A stretch of DNA of 64,000 nucleotides from Celeribacter indicus (lineage in GTDB: Bacteria > Pseudomonadota > Alphaproteobacteria > Rhodobacterales > Rhodobacteraceae). Positions 9,038 to 16,726 of the stretch are shown in pieces. The stretch lies in the NCBI RefSeq assembly GCF_000819565.1, contig NZ_CP004396.1, positions 58,965 through 122,964 on the forward strand, in the 5' to 3' direction. The notes under the pieces are model-generated. The model did not search any database, was not told the origin of the DNA, and was given only the letters and a program-made list of their open reading frames with translations. Within the stretch, counting starts at the first letter, position 1. Every line of letters begins with the position of its first letter. Position numbers and translations under genes: made by a program.

Positions 9038-9772
9038 CTAGTTTGCCGACGCCCGCACGTTGTCGACCAGTTCCGTGAGCTTATCGCTTTCCACGAAGCC
9101 TGGAACCAGATTGTCGCCGATCACAAATGAAGGCGTGCCACTGAAGCCGAGCGACTGCGTCAACCGCATCGAGGTCGCGATATGCTCTTCAATTTCGGGG
9201 CGCTCCATGTCAGTTTGAAGGCGTTCGATGTCGAGACCGACCTCTTGTGCTATCCTGAGAACGCTTGCTTCTTCCGCCCGGCCGTTCATACCCATTAGGG
9301 CCCAGTGGAATGCCTCATACTTGCCTTGCAGCCGCGATGCGAGTGCAGCTTTGGTTGCAAACACGGATCCGTCCCCGAGAATTGGCCATTCGCGATAGAC
9401 CAGACGCACATTGGGGTCAGCCTCCAGCAGTGCCAGAACTTCCGGCATAGCGCGGCGACAATATGGGCAGTTGTAATCGAAAAATTCGATAACGGTCACA
9501 TCCCCATCGGGATTGCCGAGAACCGGTGCATTCGGGTCTTGCTCGAGCAATTGTCGCTGATCGCGCAAGACGGTTGCCTGCGCTTGTGCCTGGGCTTCGG
9601 CGTCCTGACGTTGAAGTATTTCGACTGCTTCCATGATGATTTGCGGATTCTCGCGGATAGCCTCATATACAAGTTCCTTGACCCGCGCTTCGTCCAGGTC
9701 TGCGGCCTGCACTGCCATTGGAAGTAAGGCAAATGACGATACGAGCATCAAATTTCTGAAAATCATGTCCAT
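9038..9772 (-). CDS. Periplasmic DsbA/Com1-like thiol-disulfide oxidoreductase
   Basis: The 244-residue protein has a signal peptide (cleavage after VQAA), an N-terminal helical region (about 25-85, Gln/Ala-rich), and a thioredoxin fold. The active site CPYC is near residue 122 (FFDYNCPYCRRAMPE) and the cis-Pro motif is GTPSF near 213. This layout is that of Com1/ScsC-like DsbA proteins. It is the last gene of the cytochrome/multicopper oxidase operon and overlaps the previous cytochrome stop by 1 nt. The setting suggests oxidation or isomerisation of cysteines in periplasmic copper proteins, or reduction by the ScsB-like protein at 16723. Confidence 0.85.
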   Translation of the reverse strand: MDMIFRNLMLVSSFALLPMAVQAADLDEARVKELVYEAIRENPQIIMEAVEILQRQDAEAQAQAQATVLRDQRQLLEQDPNAPVLGNPDGDVTVIEFFDYNCPYCRRAMPEVLALLEADPNVRLVYREWPILGDGSVFATKAALASRLQGKYEAFHWALMGMNGRAEEASVLRIAQEVGLDIERLQTDMERPEIEEHIATSMRLTQSLGFSGTPSFVIGDNLVPGFVESDKLTELVDNVRASAN

Positions 9773-10242
9773 TATCCCTCTTGTTCTGCTGCTGTGCGTG
9801 CGGCCTGAGCATTGCGCTCTCGCTCTGGCCAGGTCGACTTAATGAAGCCGAGAATGTTCCAAATTTCCTGATCTGTGAGTTTGCCGGCGAAGCCCGGCAT
9901 GCCACTGTCGAAATCTGAGCCCTGTTGTCGCATCAGTTCCGCCCCCCCGAGCTTGGTGTAGGAGAACAAAATCTGGTCACTATGGTGCCAGGTATGACCG
10001 TTGCGATCATGCGGCGGCGCGGGCAGGCGGCCATCTGAACCAGGGCTTCGCCAGTCTGGTTGCCCTTCGAGATTGGCGCCATGGCAGGACGCACAGTTTT
10101 CAGAATAGAGAGCTTGCCCCAGTTCGATATTGACGTCGTCAAACGGGGAAGAACCCTGGGAGGCATTGCCGCTGAACCACCAGGTTGCACCTAGCCCAAT
10201 CAGGCCAATGGATGAAATTACCGCCAGGTAAGCTGATCTCAT
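9772..10242 (-). CDS. Membrane-anchored class I cytochrome c
   Basis: I set the start at ATG 10242 because it overlaps the stop of the upstream oxidase (ATGA) and gives an uncleaved anchor (MRSAYLAVISSIGLIGLGATWW). The 156-residue product has a haem c site CASCHG near residue 55 and a downstream Met ligand region (GMPGF). It is probably an electron carrier bound to the outer face of the inner membrane, coupled to the multicopper oxidase encoded just before it. Confidence 0.82.
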   Translation of the reverse strand: MRSAYLAVISSIGLIGLGATWWFSGNASQGSSPFDDVNIELGQALYSENCASCHGANLEGQPDWRSPGSDGRLPAPPHDRNGHTWHHSDQILFSYTKLGGAELMRQQGSDFDSGMPGFAGKLTDQEIWNILGFIKSTWPERERNAQAARTAAEQEG

Positions 10243-11633
10243 GCGACCTCCAGCCACGTCATCATGCCGGATGCCGCGTGCGAGAGCATGTGACAGTGAA
10301 ACAGCCACTTTCCCGGATTGTCGGCAACGAAGGCGATCTCGCGAGTCTCGCCACCGAACATCAGCAAGGTATCCCGCAGGGGACCAACTTCACCGCCCTC
10401 CAGCACCTCCCGGAAATGCATCCCGTGCAAATGCATGGCGTGGGGGAAGGATGTATCGTTGTAGATCTCCACTCGCGCTGTTTCACCGCGTGACAGGCTA
10501 GCCAGTGGCTTCTCGGTCATGCCCACGGTACCATTGAAAGCCCAGAACTGGTTCGCGTCGACCAGTTGGCGGAACGTTTTTCGCTCACCCTCAAGTATGG
10601 CTGCGTCAAGGTTGCCCATTGCCCCGCCTTCCATGTTGAGCCTGATGCGTCTCGCCTGCTCCAGTCCCGGCACATCCATATTAGGGTTCGGTGGCAGAAC
10701 TTGGGGGACATCCCGCACAGCGGAGGCCAAAGTGCCGGTCACGCGAAACTCGGTTTGGGCAAATCCCTGGCCGTCTTCAAGCCGCACCAGATGAGCACTT
10801 TCCCCTTCATCCGCAATGACGTCGACAAACAAATCCGCTCGTTGGCCCGGCCCAAGGATGATCGGTTCGCTGATCTCACTCGGCGTCACCAGTGGCATTC
10901 CGTCGAACGCCATCACCCACCCCTTTAGACCTGACAGGCCCAAAACAAAGATCCTGGCATTTGCCGCGTTGATCAACCGAAGCCGCATCCGCTCACCCTG
11001 GCTCACGTTGAGCGTAGAATTGAAGCTTCCGTTGGTGGCGACAAAGTTGCCACGTCGGCCTGCATGGCTACGATCATGAACGGCTTCAAAATCTGGGTCG
11101 AGTTGTGCGGTCTCCGGGTTGAGGAGCCAATCGTCAAGAATAAGGACTTCATCGCGATCAACATCCGGGGCTATCGGTTCTTCGACGATCAACGCTCCGT
11201 AGAGCCCACGAGCGACCTGTTCGACGGAGCGATTATGCGCGTGAAACCAAAAAGTTCCTGCATCTGGAACGGCAAAATCGTAGTCGAAGGTTTCGCCTGT
11301 GGGGATGGCATCTTGGGTGAGCCCGGCCACGCCGTCCATCGCATTTGATATCCGCACGCCATGCCAGTGCAGGGACGTCGCCTGCGGCAACTTGTTGACG
11401 AGCCGACGTTGAAGACGCGCGCCCTGCCGAACACGGATCACGGGGCCAGGAAACTTTCCGTCATAGCCCCAAATCTCCGTCTTGGGGTAGTCCGGAGGGG
11501 CGAGTTGTACGGCGCCACTTTGCGCTGTCATCACCTGAAATTCAGGGGTGGCTGCAGATCCGGCCTTGGGGAAGAAGCTCAACGCACTCATTGCCAACCC
11601 CGATTGAATGAATGCTCTTCTGGTGTGTGTCAT
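10239..11633 (-). CDS. Second multicopper oxidase (laccase/CueO-like)
   Basis: The start at ATG 11633 gives a Tat signal (HTRRAFIQSG). The 464-residue mature-type oxidase has all copper motifs: HWHGV near 88, FWFHAHNRS near 130, HAMHLHGMHF near 396 and the type-1 HCHMLSHAASGM near 443. Unlike the enzyme at 2980 it has no Met-rich segment, so its substrate may differ (cytochrome c, phenolics or Cu(I)). It lies between a diheme cytochrome and a single-haem cytochrome. Overlap with the latter suggests an electron-transfer partnership; this is inference. Confidence 0.87.
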   Translation of the reverse strand: MTHTRRAFIQSGLAMSALSFFPKAGSAATPEFQVMTAQSGAVQLAPPDYPKTEIWGYDGKFPGPVIRVRQGARLQRRLVNKLPQATSLHWHGVRISNAMDGVAGLTQDAIPTGETFDYDFAVPDAGTFWFHAHNRSVEQVARGLYGALIVEEPIAPDVDRDEVLILDDWLLNPETAQLDPDFEAVHDRSHAGRRGNFVATNGSFNSTLNVSQGERMRLRLINAANARIFVLGLSGLKGWVMAFDGMPLVTPSEISEPIILGPGQRADLFVDVIADEGESAHLVRLEDGQGFAQTEFRVTGTLASAVRDVPQVLPPNPNMDVPGLEQARRIRLNMEGGAMGNLDAAILEGERKTFRQLVDANQFWAFNGTVGMTEKPLASLSRGETARVEIYNDTSFPHAMHLHGMHFREVLEGGEVGPLRDTLLMFGGETREIAFVADNPGKWLFHCHMLSHAASGMMTWLEVA

Positions 11634-11689
11634 TTCGTTCTCGTTTGTTGTGCGAGCCAGTTTTGGCTCACACATTGTCTCTATTGCAG

Positions 11690-12634
11690 TCACATGTCTT
11701 TATTAGCAGCGGCGCCCTCGCCCTGAGCGACCCGGTCGGCTCGAGGTTCGTCACCATCAAGCAAGTACACGGCCATCGCTTCCAGATCATCGGGGGACAA
11801 AAAGCGCGTATTGCCCTGCACGACCTCCACCATGCTGCCGCCGAAAGCGTCGCCTGACGGCGTCACGCCAGTACGCAACGCATAGGCGAGGTTGGAAACG
11901 GTCCAGCCGCGTTCCGCCAGAGAGTTCGGCGTGATCGAAGGCGCCTTGCTCCCCCCTGGCAATGCCTCATTTCCAGCAAAAACCGCGTCAAGCAGGCGCC
12001 CGCCTCCGATATTGCGTGGCGTGTGGCAAGCACCGCAATGTGCTGCACCTCGAACCAGCTCGCGACCGCGGTTCCATTGTGCGTTTTTCTCGTCAATGGG
12101 TTCCGTGGGTGGATCGTAGAGATAGGCCGCCCGCCATAGCTTCAGGCCCCATCTCTGATCGAAAGGAAACTTGACATCATGCTCAAGCGCTGCCTCGGCG
12201 ACTGGTGGCACGGTCTGGAAAGCTGCCCAAAGGTCGGCAATGTCCTGATCCGTGAAATCCGCATAGAACGGATAGGAAAAAGCGGGATAATACGGCTCTC
12301 CGCTAGGACTAATGCCCTGGCGAACCGCCTTGGCGAACTGCTCAACCGTCCACCCCCCGATGCCGTTCTCTTTGTCTGTCGTCAGATTGGGCGGAAAAAA
12401 CGTGCCAAAATCTGTCGCCAGCCCCGCGCCGCCTGCGAGTGCGGCGCCGCCAGCCTCTGAATTGGTGTGGCATGAAATGCACCCGGATACGCGAGCCAAA
12501 TAGGCGCCGCGCTGGACATCACCCGTTTGCGTGATCGACGCGGGCACCTTGCCAATCGGCCAGATCACAAGGCCGCCGACCACAAGGGCGCAAAGCGCCC
12601 CTGCAGCAAAGACCAGTTTTTTCATCCGGCACAT
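11690..12634 (-). CDS. Diheme cytochrome c
   Basis: The frame holds two haem-binding sites, CISCH near residue 40 and CGACH near 185, in two cytochrome c domains with an N-terminal membrane anchor (LVFAAGALCALVVGGLVIWP). It resembles the cytochrome subunits of periplasmic dehydrogenases. ATG 12634 (MCRMKK) starts right after the upstream cytochrome c' stop at 12637, and ATG 12625 is an alternative. It would relay electrons between the periplasmic oxidase and the respiratory chain. It is 56 bp upstream of the oxidase start. Confidence 0.83.
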   Translation of the reverse strand: MCRMKKLVFAAGALCALVVGGLVIWPIGKVPASITQTGDVQRGAYLARVSGCISCHTNSEAGGAALAGGAGLATDFGTFFPPNLTTDKENGIGGWTVEQFAKAVRQGISPSGEPYYPAFSYPFYADFTDQDIADLWAAFQTVPPVAEAALEHDVKFPFDQRWGLKLWRAAYLYDPPTEPIDEKNAQWNRGRELVRGAAHCGACHTPRNIGGGRLLDAVFAGNEALPGGSKAPSITPNSLAERGWTVSNLAYALRTGVTPSGDAFGGSMVEVVQGNTRFLSPDDLEAMAVYLLDGDEPRADRVAQGEGAAANKDM

Positions 12635-12636
12635 CT

Positions 12637-13209
12637 TTACTTCGCCTCGTAGCGGAATTTCGCGTGACATGCCGAACATGTCTGGGTCACCATGTTGAAT
12701 GCCCCATCTGCGGGCATCGAGGCATAGTCCATCATCGGGCTTCCTGACGAAGTTCCCATCATGGACGAAGCTCCCATCATGCTTCCGGGGGATTGCGTGC
12801 CCATCATGGAGCCTGCATCCATTCCCGCACCTGACGCCATAAGCCCGTTGTCGGCGGCCTCGGCAAGACCTTCGCTAACCACCTTGAGCTGCTCTGCGAG
12901 CGCACTGAATTCTTCCCAATCCGACCAGATCTCGGACTTTGCTTCGGACGGTTTCCCAGCAGACCCTTCGGGAAACAATTCGGTCATGCCTTCGCTATGT
13001 TCGACAAAGACGCGTGCTCCCGTACGAACAGCTTCAGCATCATAGGTGATTTCACCACGCATCATCGGAGCCAGTTCTTTGACCGATTGCCCCATGGCCA
13101 TCATGCCGTCCATGCGTTCTTTGACGACACCTTCCGCGCCACCATGTGCAAATGCAGCTGCGGCCATTGTCGTTCCAGCCAAGAGGCCGATCATCAGTTT
13201 GCTTTTCAT
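12637..13209 (-). CDS. Cytochrome c' with Met-rich insertion
   Basis: The 190-residue exported protein (signal peptide ending AAAAFA) has the four-helix cytochrome c' pattern and the C-terminal haem site CSACHAKFR. Between helix 3 and the haem helix lies a Gly/Ser/Met insert, about residues 125-170, with repeated SMMG units (GSMMGTQSPGSMMGASSMMG). Ordinary cytochromes c' are about 130-150 residues and lack it. Met clusters of this kind bind Cu(I), so the insert may add a copper-buffer role. It is the third intact gene of the minus-strand operon. Confidence 0.85.
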   Translation of the reverse strand: MKSKLMIGLLAGTTMAAAAFAHGGAEGVVKERMDGMMAMGQSVKELAPMMRGEITYDAEAVRTGARVFVEHSEGMTELFPEGSAGKPSEAKSEIWSDWEEFSALAEQLKVVSEGLAEAADNGLMASGAGMDAGSMMGTQSPGSMMGASSMMGTSSGSPMMDYASMPADGAFNMVTQTCSACHAKFRYEAK

Positions 13210-13273
13210 CGTTCCGTATCCTGTATTTCCATGCTTGATAGATTTAATTTGATGAGGCGTGGTTGCCCCTAGG

Positions 13274-13633
13274 TCAGGATAGGTGTTTGGGAGGCGGGGT
13301 GTCCCTTAGGACATTCCGGTTAGAAAAGCTCTGATCTGGATGTTCGCGAGGCAATTGCGACAAGTTGGTCGAAGCTCTCGGAGCTGATAAAATGACAATT
13401 ACCATATTTTTCGAGCAGTCCGGCCCCGGATCGCAATGCCCGGGGAGAAGATTATCTGCATCTTCCTCATGAGAGGTCTGATGTTTTTGCGCACTTCGTT
13501 CGGAAACTTTGGCAGCGACCGTTTCATGGCCAATTGCATCGAGAGATCCCGCCGGGAGGACGACAAATAACGCGATCGAGACCAACAGGAGAATCTGGAT
13601 CGCGCTACGGAATATGTTCAGCCTGGCGACCAA
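13274..13633 (-). CDS. Small exported protein with His/Cys patch
   Basis: The start is TTG 13633, just after the stop of the cytochrome gene at 13636. The 119-residue product has a hydrophobic leader (AIQILLLVSIALFVVLPAG), a His-containing stretch (QKHQTSHEEDAD), a Cys pair (GHCDPGPDCSKN) and a LRDTPPPKHLS tail. The plan is like that of the protein at 900-1310. It probably sits in the periplasm and could bind a metal, but no family is recognised. Confidence 0.5.
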   Translation of the reverse strand: MVARLNIFRSAIQILLLVSIALFVVLPAGSLDAIGHETVAAKVSERSAQKHQTSHEEDADNLLPGHCDPGPDCSKNMVIVILSAPRASTNLSQLPREHPDQSFSNRNVLRDTPPPKHLS

Positions 13634-13635
13634 AG

Positions 13636-14100
13636 TCAGTTGATCCCGTTCGCGCGCTGCAGTTCGCGCACGTATCCCGCAATCATCTTCACATCACCTT
13701 GGGTGAGGCCTTCAACGGGAGGCATATTGCCAAAATTCCAGTGATGAGATTGGACGCCGTTTTGCGCCGCATTCAGGAACGCGGCATCCGAATGGTGGTT
13801 CGGCTCGTAGATTTTGTGAACAAGCGGAGGAGCGACCCCATTCTGGCCTGCGGCATTTTCACCATGACAGCTGGCGCATTTTGCCTCGAACGCGCGTTGC
13901 CCCATTTGGGCTTGCGGAGAGAATTCAGCTGGAAGGAGTACATTGGCAATGGGCGCGCCCTGAGGTATGCCGCTCGTGTCCGGCGGAACCATTGAGTGTC
14001 CTTGAGCAGTCTGCGCCGGGGCCGGCTGCAACGCCTGCCAACCGACCGCTCCAAGGCCGAGCACGAAGAACCCGCCAACGAACCATCCCCAGAAATTCAT
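13636..14100 (-). CDS. Membrane-anchored cytochrome c
   Basis: The 154-residue protein has an N-terminal anchor (WGWFVGGFFVLGLGAVGW), a Pro/Gln-rich linker, and a class I cytochrome c domain with CASCHG near residue 76 and an axial Met in NMPPVEGL. It precedes the small His/Cys protein and the Met-rich cytochrome c' in one operon. A role as electron donor or acceptor in the copper-linked periplasmic chain is inferred from context. Confidence 0.82.
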   Translation of the reverse strand: MNFWGWFVGGFFVLGLGAVGWQALQPAPAQTAQGHSMVPPDTSGIPQGAPIANVLLPAEFSPQAQMGQRAFEAKCASCHGENAAGQNGVAPPLVHKIYEPNHHSDAAFLNAAQNGVQSHHWNFGNMPPVEGLTQGDVKMIAGYVRELQRANGIN

Positions 14101-14507
14101 AGTGTTTTACTCTCCTGCATGTGATCCGTTCAGATCAACTTAACCTGCGTCCCGACCGGCGTGCGGTCGAAGACCTCTTCTATATGTTCGTTGTAAAGGC
14201 CGATGCAGCCGTTTGATGATCTACGCCCGATTTTCCGCGTGTCTTGAGTTCCGTGGATCCTGTAGTATTGCCACGACAGATAGAGCGCACGCGTTCCCAA
14301 AGGATTGGAGGGATCTCCTCCAGGCACATAGGCTGGCCATTCCGGGTTGCGTTCACGCATTGAAGGGGTCGGCGCCCAACCTGGATTTTCCCGTTTCTCG
14401 ACAACTTCTGTATACCCGCGCTTCGTCAATTCATCAGTCAAGGGAACAGAGGTCGGGTAAATCCGCATTGAACCGCTCCGGGTTTGCCGGAGGCTGTTTG
14501 GTTTAAG

Positions 14508-15407
14508 TTATGCGGCTATGGTCTTAGTTACCAGAGCTGCGTAGAAGTTTGCCTCTGCTTCCGCTGGTGGGATGTTCCCGATGGGCTCGAGGAGGCGGCG
14601 ATTGTTGAACCAGTCGACCCATTCCAGAGTGGCGTATTCCACGGCGTCCAGACTGCGCCACGGGCCACGGCGGTGGATGACCTCCGCCTTGAAGAGACCA
14701 TTGATTGTCTCGGCCAAAGCGTTGTCATAGCTGTCACCGACGCTGCCGACCGAGGGTTCGATTCCTGCCTCGGCCAAGCGTTCGGTGTATTTTATCGCCA
14801 GGTATTGCGATCCGCGGTCTGAGTGATGGATCAGTCCCACACCAGGCTGCCGCTGATGAACAGCCTGTTCCAAAGCGTCGAGAACGAAGCCTGTGTGAGC
14901 CGTGCGGCTGACGCGCCACCCAACGATCCGGCGCGCGAACGTGTCGATCACGAATGCCACATAAACGAACCCTTGCCAGGTGGCGACATAGGTGAAATCG
15001 CTGACCCAGAGCATGTTCGGTGCCGGCACCCGGAATTGCCGGTTTACCTTGTCCATCGGGCACGGCTGCTTCTTGTCAGGGATCGTCGTTTTATGCGGCT
15101 TGCCCCGGATGACGCCCTGCAGGCCCAAATCCTTCATCAACCGGGCTATCGTGCATCGGGCCACATCAAATCCTTCCCGCCGCATCTGGCGCCAGACTTT
15201 GCGCACGCCATAGACCTTGTAATTCTCATCGAACACGCGCTCGATCTCGGGGCGAAGCTCGTCGTCGCGCTTGAACCGATCCGAGCGCAGATCAGGGTCG
15301 GCCCGTTTGGCCAGATGATCGTAGTATGTGGACGGGGCAATCGGCAGGTGCTTGCAGATCGGCTCGACCCCGAGCTCTCCACGATAATCGTCGATAAAGG
15401 CGATCAT
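14508..15407 (-). CDS. IS3-family transposase OrfB (DDE integrase)
   Basis: The 299-residue protein contains the N-terminal HTH_21 region and a rve core. The DDE residues are seen in [17 protein letters not shown] and [15 protein letters not shown]. It is intact, overlapping orfA by 4 nt, and catalyses transposition of the element at 14469-15783. Confidence 0.92.
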   Translation of the reverse strand: MIAFIDDYRGELGVEPICKHLPIAPSTYYDHLAKRADPDLRSDRFKRDDELRPEIERVFDENYKVYGVRKVWRQMRREGFDVARCTIARLMKDLGLQGVIRGKPHKTTIPDKKQPCPMDKVNRQFRVPAPNMLWVSDFTYVATWQGFVYVAFVIDTFARRIVGWRVSRTAHTGFVLDALEQAVHQRQPGVGLIHHSDRGSQYLAIKYTERLAEAGIEPSVGSVGDSYDNALAETINGLFKAEVIHRRGPWRSLDAVEYATLEWVDWFNNRRLLEPIGNIPPAEAEANFYAALVTKTIAA

Positions 15408-15730
15408 GACTTCGGTCGGCGGTCGAGCTCCGCCATCGCAAAATACGCCGACGCCTTCCGCAGGATCTCATTCGCCTGCTTGAGTTCGCGGTTCTCGCGC
15501 TCCAGCGCCTTCATCTTCTCGGCCATCTCGGTACTGACCCCAGCACGGTCGCCACGATCAATCTCTGCCTTTTTGACCCAGTCATTCAGCGTGTTCGTCG
15601 AACAGCCTATCTTCGCCGAGATCGATACGATCGCTTGCCAGCGGCTCTCATGCTGACCGGCGTTGTCCAAAACCATACGAACCGCTCGCTCGCGCACTTC
15701 AGGGGAATATTTGTTCGTTGTCTTGCTCAT
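15404..15730 (-). CDS. IS3-family transposase OrfA
   Basis: The 108-residue protein has an N-terminal helix-turn-helix ([14 protein letters not shown]) and a leucine-zipper-like helix ([22 protein letters not shown]) used for DNA binding and multimerisation. Its end overlaps orfB. In IS3 elements a frameshift normally joins the two products. Confidence 0.9.
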   Translation of the reverse strand: MSKTTNKYSPEVRERAVRMVLDNAGQHESRWQAIVSISAKIGCSTNTLNDWVKKAEIDRGDRAGVSTEMAEKMKALERENRELKQANEILRKASAYFAMAELDRRPKS

Positions 15731-16111
15731 GATGCTCCATCCTACTCAAGAGTTGGAGCCTCCGGCAAACCCGGAGCGGTTCACATCTCTTCATCTTCTG
15801 TCCAGTGTTGGAGCACCTTTGTGACAGTATCCGAAATGATGATGCCCTTCCCGAGACGGTCAAAGTGATCACGCCAATTGTGGAGAACGAACGACGAGAT
15901 ATTGCGTCTTACCACACCAGCCTCTTCCGCCCGGAGAGTGTGGGGGGTCATCAAGAATGCGCCTGAAATTGCAATCAGGCTCCGCCTGTTCAAACTCGGT
16001 CTCTCTGCCATTTGTTCGTCCTTGGTTACTCAATTGGACGAGACAGGCATTGCTCAGATGGGGCTGAATCTCAACCGCAACAGGCCGCAAGATTTGTATC
16101 GAAGTGTATCC

Positions 16112-16142
16112 TTGACCTTCCAGCGGGAGATCAAGCTAAACA
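16112..16142 (+). promoter_or_regulatory. MerR/CueR-type promoter of the ScsB-like operon
   Basis: TTGACC (16112-16117) and TAAACA (16137-16142) are separated by exactly 19 bp. The box is a near-perfect dyad CTTGACCTTCC...GGAGATCAAG closely like the copA operator. It lies 32 bp before the DUF2933-like gene, so that operon is probably copper-induced through CueR. Confidence 0.7.
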
Positions 16143-16174
16143 GGATACGTTGACCAAAATCAGAGGTGGATTCC

Positions 16175-16471
16175 ATGCAAGAGGATAGCGAGTCAGGTGG
16201 CAATCGCCACGGAAAGTTGATGCACTGGGGCATGATGGCTTGCTGTGCTGTCATGCTTCTACCCATCGCAGCTTTCCTGATTGGCGGAGGCACCGTCGCA
16301 GGCCTTTGGGCAAACGCTACCGTCTTTGCGCCTCTGGTGCTCTGCGTTGGCGCCCATTTTGTGATGCACAAGATGATGGGGCGTTCATGCCATGGAAGCG
16401 ACAAGCACAAGAAGACCGCCCCCCAGCCAGTGCTGATTGAAGATATGACCGACAGCGCCGTCCGGCGGTAA
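16175..16471 (+). CDS. DUF2933-like small membrane protein
   Basis: ATG 16175 follows AGAGG by 8 nt and is preferred over a GTG at 16166. The 98-residue protein has two transmembrane segments (MMACCAVMLLPIAAFLI and VFAPLVLCVGAHFVM) and His/Met/Cys-rich borders (HGKLMHWGMMACC, HFVMHKMMGRSCHG). These are typical of DUF2933 proteins that accompany copper and silver resistance genes. Metal binding at the membrane is plausible, but the exact role is unknown. Confidence 0.7.
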   Translation: MQEDSESGGNRHGKLMHWGMMACCAVMLLPIAAFLIGGGTVAGLWANATVFAPLVLCVGAHFVMHKMMGRSCHGSDKHKKTAPQPVLIEDMTDSAVRR

Positions 16472-16477
16472 GTCGAA

Positions 16478-16726
16478 ATGAGAACAAGAGCGCGGCTGGC
16501 GACTGTCTTCTTGGGAGCGATTTTCGTGAGCGCTTGTTCCGGCGGACCAGTCCTGTGCCCGACAAACCCGCCGCCAACTTTGTCGACAAAGTCACCAGAG
16601 CTGGAGCTGCCCAATGGATGTCGTCTGGCAGGGCCTATCTCCAACGGTGTGGGCCAGTTGGATTGTGTAAACGGCCGATCAGGCTTTGTTGCCACTCAAG
16701 TTCAAAGCCTGGAGATAGTGCGATGA
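16478..16726 (+). CDS. Small lipoprotein preceding ScsB-like protein
   Basis: The 82-residue product has a lipoprotein signal with lipobox FVSAC (GAIFVSACSGG) and a short Pro-rich mature part with two further cysteines. Its stop overlaps the start of the ScsB/DsbD-like gene (ATGA at 16723), so they are coupled. Function is unknown. Confidence 0.6.
   Translation: MRTRARLATVFLGAIFVSACSGGPVLCPTNPPPTLSTKSPELELPNGCRLAGPISNGVGQLDCVNGRSGFVATQVQSLEIVR

Larger units (their letters stand above)
14469..15783 (-). mobile_element. Complete IS3-family insertion sequence
   Basis: The element has perfect 27-bp terminal inverted repeats beginning TGAACCGCTCCGGGTTTGCC at both ends (14469 onward, and the complement ending at 15783). 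It is flanked by a 3-bp target duplication CAT (14466-14468 and 15784-15786). It carries overlapping orfA and orfB on the minus strand. The intact ends and duplication suggest a fairly recent insertion into the YkuD-like gene. Confidence 0.93.
14130..16011 (-). pseudogene. L,D-transpeptidase (YkuD-like) gene split by an IS3 element
   Basis: The N-terminal part (16011-15784, 76 codons, with leader LNRRSLIAISGAFLMTP) and the C-terminal part (14468-14130) flank IS3. If the IS and one copy of the 3-bp repeat CAT are removed, the parts join in frame as ...HWTEDEE-M-RIYPTSV..., giving 187 residues. The C part carries the catalytic-cysteine signature RRSSNGCIGLYN of YkuD peptidoglycan L,D-transpeptidases. 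It was the first gene of the cytochrome operon. An AAGGA ribosome site precedes the ATG at 16011. The enzyme is now inactive unless the fragment from 14468 is expressed, and that fragment lacks a signal peptide. Confidence 0.85.
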
